From: Caldisericaceae bacterium
GTDB lineage: Bacteria; Caldisericota; Caldisericia; Caldisericales; Caldisericaceae
Direction: 5' to 3'
Assembly (NCBI GenBank): GCA_036574215.1
Contig: JAINCR010000015.1
Span: forward strand, 1-34,950
Length of the DNA stretch: 34,950 bases
The notes under the pieces are model-generated. The model was not told the DNA's origin, ran no database searches, and saw nothing but the letters and a program-made list of their open reading frames with translations. Position 1 is the stretch's first letter; every line of letters starts with the position of its first letter. Position numbers and translations under genes: made by a program. Positions 16,536 through 23,915 of the stretch are shown piece by piece.

Positions 16536-17740
16536 GCCAATTTAAATATACCGCCTATGATAAAAAAGGCAAACTTGTAAAAGGCGTTGTAGAAGCTTCT
16601 AAAAAAGAGGAAGCAAGAAAACTCGTTGAGAATATAGGCTTGTATCCTTTTTTTATAGAAGAAGTTAAACAAAAGAAAATCTCGCTATTTGATTTTGCAC
16701 ACAAGGTAAAAGACGAAGAACTTGTTTTATTTACACATGAATTTGCATCTCTTATGTCTTCTGGTTTAACGGTTGTAGACGCCTTACAAGGTTTAGCTGA
16801 GCAAAGTGAAAATAGCTATTTTAAAAGAGCATTGTTAGATATAAAGACAAAGATTGAAGAAGGAAGTAATATTAGTGACGCATTTAAGAGTCATCCAAGA
16901 ATATTCTCGGACATCTACATAAGTTTACTTAAGGTTGGAGAGGCAACAGGTAGGTTAGATGTAGTACTTAATGGCATGGCTACTTACCTTGAGAAAGACC
17001 TTGATATAAGAAGAAAGATAGCAAATGGTTTTGCATATCCAAAGTTTGTTGTTCTTGTTGTAACTTTTGTAGTTATATTCATGCTAACCGTAGTTCTTCC
17101 ACGTTTTGCTTCGATGTTTGCTTCAGCATCTGCAAAATTACCCACTCCTACATTGGTATTACTAAATATCAGTAATTTTATCCGTTTTAAGTGGTATGTT
17201 ATTGTTGGGCTTATAGCGCTCATCTATATGCTTTACAAAATTATTTACTCCATACCACAAGGAAGGTTAATGATTGATAGCATTAAACTGAGGCTTCCTC
17301 TATTTGGAAGAATTACAACCCTTGGGACACTCACAAGATTTACAAGTACTCTTGCCCTTATAATAGAAAGCGGCATAAACTTATTAGAAGGAGTTGAAAT
17401 AACTTCCTCTGTTACTGGTAATGCCTACGTTATGCATAAATTAAAACAGGTAGAAGAACACATTAAAAATGGGTCTAATTTTAGTGAAGCACTTATCCAA
17501 AGTAAGTTTTTCCCAAAAATTTTAATTCAAATTGTGTCAGTTGGCGAAAAGGCAGGGAGACTTAGCAATTCATTAATGACTATAACCAACCTATGGGAGA
17601 AAACTCTTGATTACACAATCAAAAATCTTTTAGCAAAAATTGAACCTACATTGATCATAGTTCTTGGTGTGATAGTTGGGTTTATTGCCGTTGCAATGTA
17701 TTTACCAATGTTTACACTTCCCACAATCATTGGAAAATAA
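16532..17740 (+). CDS. pilC: Inner-membrane platform protein PilC/GspF
   Basis: 402 aa, the usual length. Two GspF domains are present (about 65-190 and 270-395), each with the helical pattern around LFTHEFASLMSSGLTVVDAL and RFTSTLALIIESGINLLEGV. There are three transmembrane segments at about 168-192, 220-240 and 370-395. The N-terminal YTAYDKKGKLVKGVVEA is the typical cytosolic start. ATGA overlaps pilB. The stop abuts the convergent amidotransferase gene with no spacer, so no terminator exists here. Confidence 0.94.
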   Translation: MSQFKYTAYDKKGKLVKGVVEASKKEEARKLVENIGLYPFFIEEVKQKKISLFDFAHKVKDEELVLFTHEFASLMSSGLTVVDALQGLAEQSENSYFKRALLDIKTKIEEGSNISDAFKSHPRIFSDIYISLLKVGEATGRLDVVLNGMATYLEKDLDIRRKIANGFAYPKFVVLVVTFVVIFMLTVVLPRFASMFASASAKLPTPTLVLLNISNFIRFKWYVIVGLIALIYMLYKIIYSIPQGRLMIDSIKLRLPLFGRITTLGTLTRFTSTLALIIESGINLLEGVEITSSVTGNAYVMHKLKQVEEHIKNGSNFSEALIQSKFFPKILIQIVSVGEKAGRLSNSLMTITNLWEKTLDYTIKNLLAKIEPTLIIVLGVIVGFIAVAMYLPMFTLPTIIGK

Positions 17741-18535
17741 TCAAAAGATTGACTTATCAATACTAAATTCATAAAGATTGTCGTTTATTCTTATAAGCGT
17801 TGAATTTGCTTGCTGTAAAATATGATCCAAAAGATCTTTTGATAGGTAATTAACAAGCGTGCTTGAGAAAAATGCAAAAAAACTATTATCTTCGTAAGTA
17901 AAAGTTTTAAAATAGTTTTCTTTACCTCTGTAAAATGTTGTAAGAAAGATAGAAAAATCTACACTTGTTTTATAGAAAATATTCACTGTATTCAATGCGC
18001 TTGTTGGTAAGACTAATTCTTTTCCTTTCGATAGAAAGTATTTGACATTAGACATCTCTTGCAAATTAGAAGCAATACCCAAGCCTAAAGTATAGGTATC
18101 GGAAAGATTATCTTCTGCCTTATTAGCAAAAATTTTTTCAACCTCAGCCTTATTTAAAGTTCCGTTATGCATAAGATAGTAATCAAACCCATTTTTTAAA
18201 GTAAAGTGATATGGATGATTGTTAATCACATTAATTGCCCCAAGTAAAGCCTTCCTTGCATGGATTGAAAGTATATAGGTATCAAAAGAAGAAACAAGTT
18301 CCTTAATAAAATTTATTTCACTACTTTCAAAAATTGGTTGAGTAGTTCTAAAATGATAAGAGCTTACCGTATTTTTACTTCTCCCAAAGAAAACATAGCC
18401 ATAACCATCGCTATGGGAGATTGGGGTGTCTCCGTAAGTAGGGTCAAACTTAGAAGAAGACACAAGAGCGGTAAGTAAGCTATTTGCTATAGTGTTATCT
18501 TCTTTTGTGCCTCTTAAAAATAGGATCCTGCACAT
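17741..18535 (-). CDS. Class II glutamine amidotransferase-like protein
   Basis: 264 aa if it starts at ATG 18535. This start gives Met-Cys-Arg, placing the catalytic Cys2 at the N-terminus after Met removal, as in class II (Ntn) amidotransferases. A longer frame to 18649 would bury it. Supporting motifs resemble the YafJ family: HSDGYGY (41-47), HAR (92-94), NHPYHF (106-111) and HNGTL (123-127). No synthetase or acceptor domain is present, so the substrate is unknown. No ribosome site is visible upstream. The gene is divergent from rsmG with only 41 nt between starts. Confidence 0.8.
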   Translation of the reverse strand: MCRILFLRGTKEDNTIANSLLTALVSSSKFDPTYGDTPISHSDGYGYVFFGRSKNTVSSYHFRTTQPIFESSEINFIKELVSSFDTYILSIHARKALLGAINVINNHPYHFTLKNGFDYYLMHNGTLNKAEVEKIFANKAEDNLSDTYTLGLGIASNLQEMSNVKYFLSKGKELVLPTSALNTVNIFYKTSVDFSIFLTTFYRGKENYFKTFTYEDNSFFAFFSSTLVNYLSKDLLDHILQQANSTLIRINDNLYEFSIDKSIF

Positions 18536-18565
18536 ATCTAATTCTACACAAAAACAAAATATTTG

Positions 18566-18571
18566 TATAAT
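18566..18571 (+). promoter_or_regulatory. -10 element for rsmG, predicted leaderless start
   Basis: A perfect TATAAT ends 5 nt before the GTG at 18577. The normal -10 to +1 distance puts the transcript start on or within 2 nt of the initiation codon. No convincing -35 and no Shine-Dalgarno are present. Confidence 0.45.
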
Positions 18572-18576
18572 GTTCT

Positions 18577-19128
18577 GTGGAAGAAAAATTTGAAAGATAT
18601 CTAATGTTACTTTTGGGTGCCCCAAAAAGAGCCGTTTTGATGAGTCCAAAAAGTGATAAAACGCTTCTTTTTAAAAAGCATATTGAAGAGGCAAAATTTT
18701 ATCTTTCTTACATAAAGGATAACGACGTTGTGCTTGACTTAGGAAGTGGCGTTGGCTTTCCAGGGATTCCTCTTGCAATACAAAAGCCTCATTCAAAATT
18801 CTATCTACTTGATAGAAAAAAGTTGCATGCAGATTTTTTAACGAAAGTTAAAGATGATCTTTCTCTTACAAATGTTATTGTAATTAACATGGAAGCAAAA
18901 TTTATTAAATCTTTAGATATCAAATTTGATGTAGTTGTTGCAAGAGCCTTCAATAGAATTGAGACAATTTTATCTTTCATCTTCAATAATATAAAGCAAG
19001 GGGGTTTAATTGTATTAGGTAAAAAAGAGGACATCCAAGAAGAACTTAAACAAATAAAACACCCATTTGTTCTTAATGAATTAGTTAAAACACATTTCGG
19101 TTATATCGTCGTAATTAAAAAGTTATAG
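18577..19128 (+). CDS. rsmG: 16S rRNA (guanine(527)-N7)-methyltransferase RsmG
   Basis: 183 aa, somewhat short for RsmG (about 200-240) because the N-terminal helix region is reduced. The SAM-binding motif I reads DLGSGVGFPGIPLAI, diagnostic of RsmG, followed by FYLLDRKKLHADFL (acidic loop and K-K region) and VVVARAFNRIETIL, matching the family 'RAv..l..ll' motif. GTG 18577 is used here. ATG 18604 is an alternative that would remove nine residues. The family methylates G527 of 16S rRNA (E. coli numbering). Its 3' end overlaps the convergent esterase gene by 6 nt. Confidence 0.88.
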   Translation: MEEKFERYLMLLLGAPKRAVLMSPKSDKTLLFKKHIEEAKFYLSYIKDNDVVLDLGSGVGFPGIPLAIQKPHSKFYLLDRKKLHADFLTKVKDDLSLTNVIVINMEAKFIKSLDIKFDVVVARAFNRIETILSFIFNNIKQGGLIVLGKKEDIQEELKQIKHPFVLNELVKTHFGYIVVIKKL

Positions 19129-19866
19129 GTTTAATTTTATAAAATCCGCTGTAAAGGCGTTTATCATATCCTTATCAAAATCCATTGTTGCAACATGGTA
19201 TGAGTCTTCAAGGTATACAACTTTCTTTTCCTCAGATTGAACCTTTTGAAAGGTATAGTCTACATTCTCCATAGGCACCACATGGTCGTGTCGTGATTTA
19301 AAAATAATAAGTGGCTGGGAAACCTTCTTAAGATTCTTTTCAACTTCATTGAGGAGTTTTACCATCTCATACAAGCCCCTTGTTGGAGTCCTATCGTAGG
19401 CAGGCTCTTTAACACTTGGGTCTTTTATATCGCTTCCTATTGCTTTCATTGATTTAACAAATAAACTCATAATTGGAAGGAATTTTACTCTTGGATCATT
19501 AAGCATAACTATATGATTTATCAATATGCCACCTTTTATTTCAGGATGGTTTTCAAGCATGTAAAGTGCTAAAGCACCACCCATAGAAAGTCCTGCTACG
19601 AAAATCTTTTTACTCCTATCTTGAAGTTTTTTGTATGCAGTTTCTATATCGCTAATCCAATCGGTATATTTTACTCTATTCAAGTCTTGCCATCTTGTGC
19701 CATGCCCACTAAGACGAGGAGCTTCCACATTATAGCCAAGATTTGCAAGAAATTTTGCCAAATAGATAACACTGTAAACCGTGCCTGTAAAACCTTGTAA
19801 AACTAACACACCTACTTCACTATTAGAAACAGATGAAAAACTTTTACCTGCTTCTTTAATGTCCAT
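19123..19866 (-). CDS. Carboxylesterase (Est30-like alpha/beta hydrolase)
   Basis: 247 aa, matching the Est30/YvaK thermophilic carboxylesterase family in length and motifs. The oxyanion region is LQGFTGT, the nucleophile is Ser94 in GLSMGG, the acid is Asp194 in SRHDHVV, and His224 is in DSYHVATMD. RLSGHG (51-56) is also typical. No signal peptide is present, so it is cytosolic. It is the last gene of a minus-strand operon behind two DegV fatty-acid-binding proteins and a small membrane protein. A role in releasing fatty acids from esters is possible (inference). An ATG at 19866 follows an AAAGGAGGTAAAG ribosome site. Confidence 0.88.
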   Translation of the reverse strand: MDIKEAGKSFSSVSNSEVGVLVLQGFTGTVYSVIYLAKFLANLGYNVEAPRLSGHGTRWQDLNRVKYTDWISDIETAYKKLQDRSKKIFVAGLSMGGALALYMLENHPEIKGGILINHIVMLNDPRVKFLPIMSLFVKSMKAIGSDIKDPSVKEPAYDRTPTRGLYEMVKLLNEVEKNLKKVSQPLIIFKSRHDHVVPMENVDYTFQKVQSEEKKVVYLEDSYHVATMDFDKDMINAFTADFIKLNL

Positions 19867-19869
19867 ACT

Positions 19870-20367
19870 TTACCTCCTTTTTACTGGTAACAAAATAGTG
19901 ATTCCACCTATAATAAGTAAGAGCGGTAATAAAAATCTTTTCACATTTAACCAAAAAATATCCTCTATCAAAAACACCTTTGGCAAGAAAATTAAAAGTG
20001 CTATTGCTATAAACACAAAACCTACAAAAACATCTTTAATGCGGTAATTAATAATGGTTCCATAGATAAGGTACGATAAACCTATAGACAAAGCAAAAAG
20101 AAAAATGATATTTATAGTATTCCACTGCAGCAAATAAAATTCCAAAGAAAAAAGTGATAGCCCAAAAAACATAACTATTAGATAACCTAAGAGTTTCTCT
20201 TTATAAGAATGGTCTTTAAAAAGAAATACAACACCTAAAAGTGAAAAGAAAATTGCTACAAAAAGGCCAAACGTATCGTGAATGAATACAAACTCTTTAA
20301 TAAGAAAGGCAAGTCCCAATGAAATTGCAAGCAACCCAGCAAAAATTTTTGATTCAGTTGTGCTCAT
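19870..20367 (-). CDS. Small membrane protein (DUF5668/LiaF-TM-like)
   Basis: 165 aa from ATG 20367, chosen because AGGAGG lies 6 nt upstream. A longer frame reaching 20436 overlaps degV and lacks such a site. Five or six hydrophobic helices are packed with short loops, ending FLLPLLLIIGGITILL and a basic tail (PVKRR). That last helix pattern resembles the 'fWPlllIilGl' repeat of LiaF-type transmembrane modules. No catalytic residues are seen. The gene is 3 nt from the esterase gene and 10 nt from degV. Confidence 0.72.
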   Translation of the reverse strand: MSTTESKIFAGLLAISLGLAFLIKEFVFIHDTFGLFVAIFFSLLGVVFLFKDHSYKEKLLGYLIVMFFGLSLFSLEFYLLQWNTINIIFLFALSIGLSYLIYGTIINYRIKDVFVGFVFIAIALLIFLPKVFLIEDIFWLNVKRFLLPLLLIIGGITILLPVKRR

Positions 20368-20377
20368 ACAATACCTC

Positions 20378-21229
20378 CTAAAAAGTTTCCGTATAAAAAT
20401 GTATCGAGAGTACATCAGGACCAGTATGAGTGCCAATGACAGGGCCTAACTGTGTTAAAGAAACTGAGCTTCCTATTTCTTTCTCTACAAAATCTCTATA
20501 TACTTCTGCCTCCTCAAGATTATTTCCATATGCAACAGTAATGTATTTTAGACCAAATTTTTCTACCTTCTCTTTGAGAAGTTCCACCATCCTTATCTTA
20601 CCTTTCTCAAGTGTTCTTGGTTGCTCAAGCACGTTTACAACCCCTTCATCAAAAAATAGGATTGGCTTAATTTTTACAACTGTTCCAAGTAAAGCCTTTG
20701 CCTTTCCAATTCGCCCCAATCTTGCAAGCCAAAAAAGGTCCTTAACAAGAAAGTAGATATTCATATGTTTATACAACGTAGGTATGGTATTCAAAACAGA
20801 TTCTAATGGTAAATGCTCTTCGTAAAGCATCTTTGCAATTTCGATAATCTGATACCCTAAACCCATTGAAGTAAATTTAGAATCAAAAATATGGATTTTT
20901 TCACTTCCAATTGATTCTTTTGCAGCATTTGCTGAATTAAGCGTGCCACTTAAACCTGCGGAGATATGAATAGAGATAATTTCATTTCCCTCTTCAAGTA
21001 ATTTTCTATAGACACTTTCAAAATCCTCTGCGGATGGTTGTGTTGTCTCGGGTAGCACTTGAGAAGTTTTTACCTTTTTGTAAAATTCGTCGTGAGTCAT
21101 ATCAATGCCTTCTTTAAAGGCTTCATCGCCAAACCTTACATAGAGAGGCACAACAGTAATATCGTATTGGTCTATGTAAGATTTCGGCATATAACATGTC
21201 GAGTCTGTAACAATTTTTACTTTCTCCAT
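20378..21229 (-). CDS. DegV family fatty-acid-binding protein (copy 1)
   Basis: 283 aa, full-length DegV/FakB. Hallmarks are VKIVTDSTCYMP at the start, VPLYVRFGDEAFKEG, the TTQPSAEDF motif, SIHISAGLSGTLNSA, and the C-terminal GPVIGTHTGPDVLSIHF. Family members bind a fatty acid and, with the kinase FakA, make acyl-phosphate. No FakA (DAK-like) gene is in the window. ATG 21229 has GGAGGG upstream. It lies 1 nt downstream of the second degV gene. Confidence 0.93.
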   Translation of the reverse strand: MEKVKIVTDSTCYMPKSYIDQYDITVVPLYVRFGDEAFKEGIDMTHDEFYKKVKTSQVLPETTQPSAEDFESVYRKLLEEGNEIISIHISAGLSGTLNSANAAKESIGSEKIHIFDSKFTSMGLGYQIIEIAKMLYEEHLPLESVLNTIPTLYKHMNIYFLVKDLFWLARLGRIGKAKALLGTVVKIKPILFFDEGVVNVLEQPRTLEKGKIRMVELLKEKVEKFGLKYITVAYGNNLEEAEVYRDFVEKEIGSSVSLTQLGPVIGTHTGPDVLSIHFYTETF

Positions 21230-21230
21230 T

Positions 21231-22079
21231 TTACCCTCCTAAATTTTTTCCCACTAACCCTATTCCTAAAAATTCGGGCCCAAGGTGCGCACCAAGCACT
21301 GGGCCAATTCTATGCATATTTGCATTGCTTTCCAAAGACTCCTCTACATTCTGTTTAAATTGCATCGCTTCATCAATGTTTCCACCGTATACGACATCAA
21401 CGTATTCAACATCTTTTAGTTTTTCTTTTACGCCTTTTGCAATATTTATAAGTTCATTTGAAGCACCTTTTCTTGTTCTTCCAAATTTGTAAAAATCAAT
21501 TCTTCCCTCATTTAGATGCACAATAAAATACAATTTTAACACATTGGAAACTTTCCCCTGAAAATGGCTTATCCTACCACCCCTAACAAGGTAGTCTATA
21601 TCCATAGGAAGGAAGAAGCCAAAAATCCTTGAATAAGATTTTTCAACTTCTTCTGCAATTTCCTCCCTTGAGAAACCACTTTCAGCAAGTTTATAGGCAA
21701 AAATTACTTTCCTTAACAAATTAGCCGAAGAAGATTTAGAATCTACTACAGTTATTTTATCTGTCCCTAAAAGTGTTTTGGCTATGTTAGCAGAGTTTAC
21801 CGTCCCAGAGAGTTTTGAAGAAATGTGTATCGAAACGATTTCGTGCCCTTCATCTATAATAGGTTTATACGCTTCTACAAAATCCTGTGGAGATGGTTGC
21901 GATGTTTCAAACTTTTCACCCTGTTTGAGCCTTTCATAAAACTCATCATCTGAAATTTCTACTCTTTCTTTCCACTGACCTTTTTCAGATTTTACATAAA
22001 GAGGAACAACCTTAATATCGTATTTCTTAAGTTCCTCATCATTAAAATACGCTGTTGTATCTGTTACAATTTTAACCAA
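21231..22079 (-). CDS. DegV family fatty-acid-binding protein (copy 2)
   Basis: 282 aa. The start is TTG 22079, selected because AAAAGGAGGTG lies just upstream and the product then begins MVKIVTDTTAYF as in the family. Motifs are TSQPSPQDF, SIHISSKLSGTVNSAN and GPVLGAHLGPEFLGIG. It is clearly paralogous to the adjacent copy but diverged (for example WKERVEIS against FKEGIDMT), so the two probably bind different acyl chains, as known for multiple FakB proteins (inference). It lies 18 nt after dcd. Confidence 0.93.
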   Translation of the reverse strand: MVKIVTDTTAYFNDEELKKYDIKVVPLYVKSEKGQWKERVEISDDEFYERLKQGEKFETSQPSPQDFVEAYKPIIDEGHEIVSIHISSKLSGTVNSANIAKTLLGTDKITVVDSKSSSANLLRKVIFAYKLAESGFSREEIAEEVEKSYSRIFGFFLPMDIDYLVRGGRISHFQGKVSNVLKLYFIVHLNEGRIDFYKFGRTRKGASNELINIAKGVKEKLKDVEYVDVVYGGNIDEAMQFKQNVEESLESNANMHRIGPVLGAHLGPEFLGIGLVGKNLGG

Positions 22080-22097
22080 AAAGCACCTCCTTTTAGA

Positions 22098-22655
22098 TTA
22101 TTTATCTAATTTTGGCAACCAAATACCTGTTTGCTTTTGATATTTCCCTTTCCTTTCTGCGTAAGAAGTCTCACAAGGTTCGTCACCTTCGAAAAATAAA
22201 ACTTGAGCAATACCCTCGAACGCATAAACCTTTACAGGAAGAGGAGTTGTGTTTGAAATTTCAATTGTCACAAAACCTTCCCAACCACTTTCCAAAGGTG
22301 TTACATTAACTATTATTCCCATTCGGGCATATGTGCTTTTGCCAAGCACTACACAAAGCACATTTCTTGGAATTCTAAAATACTCTAAAGTTCTACCAAG
22401 GGCAAATGAGTTTGGAGGAATTATCACATAATCCCCCTTTATATCAACAAAACTTTTAGTAGTAAAATTTTTAGGGTCAATGATCTCAGAGAAAACATTT
22501 GTAAACACTTTAAACTCATCTGAAAGCCTCATGTCGTATCCATAGGAGGAAACTCCATAAGAAATTACTCCCTTTGATACAAGCTGCTCTTCAAATGGCT
22601 CAATCATGCCCTTTTTGGCTTGTTCTCTAATCCACCTATCACTTTTTAGTCCCAT
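22098..22655 (-). CDS. dcd: dCTP deaminase
   Basis: 185 aa, the family's usual length (about 190). It deaminates dCTP to dUTP (or to dUMP in bifunctional forms) for dTTP synthesis. Motifs are [50 protein letters not shown] with Arg111 (equivalent to E. coli R115) and ISNTTPLP preceded by the catalytic Glu132. ATG 22655 follows AGAGGAT, and a TATAAT-type -10 (22672-22677, minus strand) lies 17 nt upstream. It is the first gene of the five-gene operon. Confidence 0.94.
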   Translation of the reverse strand: MGLKSDRWIREQAKKGMIEPFEEQLVSKGVISYGVSSYGYDMRLSDEFKVFTNVFSEIIDPKNFTTKSFVDIKGDYVIIPPNSFALGRTLEYFRIPRNVLCVVLGKSTYARMGIIVNVTPLESGWEGFVTIEISNTTPLPVKVYAFEGIAQVLFFEGDEPCETSYAERKGKYQKQTGIWLPKLDK

Positions 22656-22760
22656 TGCATCCTCTTTTCATATTATATTAAAATGTAAAAATAACCATAA
22701 TGCCAAAATAGAAAAAATGTTTTACTTACAGTAAATATTTTTTTCGTTAAGAATATTATT

Positions 22761-23216
22761 TTAAAAAGGATTTAATAGATTTTCGTCATCCTTCAAACTA
22801 TCAAAAGATGAGCCAAATGTTTCCTCAATCCATGCCTTAATCTCTTCCCTTACTCTTCTAAACTCTCTTAGTATACTTTCTTCATCACCTGTTGCTTCAG
22901 ATGGGTCTTTAAAGCCTTTGTGAAGGTAAAAATTTGCTCCAGGAAAAAATGGGCAAGTCTCTTTTGCATGGTCACAGACGGTAACTACATAATCAAACTC
23001 CTTTCCACGAAATTCCTCAATACTTTTTGAGCGTTGTTTTGAAATGTCAATTCCTATTTCAGTCATAACTTTAATAGCATATGGATTTACCCTTGTTGCC
23101 TGGGTTCCAGCGCTATACGCTTCGTAGTAATCACCATACAATGCCCTAAGTAGACCCTCTGCCATCTGTGAACGAGCAGAATTGTGTGTACAAATAAAAA
23201 GCACTTTTTTCTTCAT
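22761..23216 (-). CDS. arsC: Arsenate reductase (thioredoxin-coupled, LMW-PTP type)
   Basis: 151 aa. The P-loop CTHNSAR contains nucleophile Cys9, and the redox pair Cys81 and Cys88 (TVCDHAKETC) matches the three-cysteine relay of thioredoxin-dependent ArsC (B. subtilis Cys10, Cys82, Cys89). KGFKDPSEATG carries the general acid Asp. It reduces arsenate to arsenite. No ArsR or arsenite pump is adjacent, so it may act with an efflux pump encoded elsewhere or have a phosphatase role. The ATG follows GTGGAGGTAATTATAGA, and a TATACT -10 lies further upstream. The C-terminal about 15 residues are an extension beyond the usual fold. Confidence 0.92.
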   Translation of the reverse strand: MKKKVLFICTHNSARSQMAEGLLRALYGDYYEAYSAGTQATRVNPYAIKVMTEIGIDISKQRSKSIEEFRGKEFDYVVTVCDHAKETCPFFPGANFYLHKGFKDPSEATGDEESILREFRRVREEIKAWIEETFGSSFDSLKDDENLLNPF

Positions 23217-23363
23217 TCTATAATTACCTCCACTTTTAGTATACCAACCTTTACAACGATTTTTATGTGTTAAAACAAATATTAACTTTTTTTAAGAAAA
23301 AAACATACTATCCACTTTATATCTAAGTAGCCCAAAATTACAAAAACTTTTAGCTTTTTTTTA

Positions 23364-23897
23364 TTACTTCAATTTGTAATCAGCAATGTATACGTAAAAA
23401 CTGGTAAAAGGGTAATATCTTGGATAAACCAAATAAAGCGTCAAAATATATTTCCCTTTCTTAACAGCAGTGTAATCGTCTCCTACAATACCTACTACAT
23501 GGTAGAATGGCCCAGATCGGCTTAAGCCTTCTATCTCTAAGAGGTCACCTTCTTTAAGTTCATTAATATCTGCCACCACTTCTAATTTCTGAGGGAGGGT
23601 ATAATCTTCTACTTTCATATTCTTATACTTTTCTAAATCTGCCTGTAAATTTTTTAGATGTGCCTTTATTTCTTCTTTTGGAACTGCCCCTGGGCTTAAC
23701 TCCTCGTCAGGTATTTCAAGCCATTTTTGATGTTTTTCTATTTCTAATTCTATTGCTTTAATGGTTGCTTGGATACATCCCTTTTTTAAACTCGTTATTC
23801 TACTTGAAGCGGTATTTATTTTTACTAATTGATTGATAAGTAAACCTAATAGGATTATTACAATTAAAATAATAACTACCAATATAACTTTCTTCAT
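23364..23897 (-). CDS. Membrane-anchored protein of unknown function
   Basis: 177 aa. Residues 4-24 (VILVVIILIVIILLGLLINQL) form a single N-terminal membrane anchor. Residues 30-100 are charged and helical, with likely coiled-coil (KAIELEIEKHQKWL, HLKNLQADLEKY). The C-terminal 70 residues look like a small beta domain (EGDLLEIEGLSRSGPFYHVV). I do not recognise the family. It lies 18 nt downstream of the repeat-domain lipoprotein on the same strand, so the two are probably co-expressed and both face the cell exterior. Confidence 0.65.
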   Translation of the reverse strand: MKKVILVVIILIVIILLGLLINQLVKINTASSRITSLKKGCIQATIKAIELEIEKHQKWLEIPDEELSPGAVPKEEIKAHLKNLQADLEKYKNMKVEDYTLPQKLEVVADINELKEGDLLEIEGLSRSGPFYHVVGIVGDDYTAVKKGKYILTLYLVYPRYYPFTSFYVYIADYKLK

Positions 23898-23915
23898 ATT
23901 TAGCTTCCCACCAAT

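Noticed and set aside
18536-18649. Longer N-terminus of the amidotransferase-like protein
   Set aside because: It would bury the Cys nucleophile, which must be at position 2, and would overlap rsmG.
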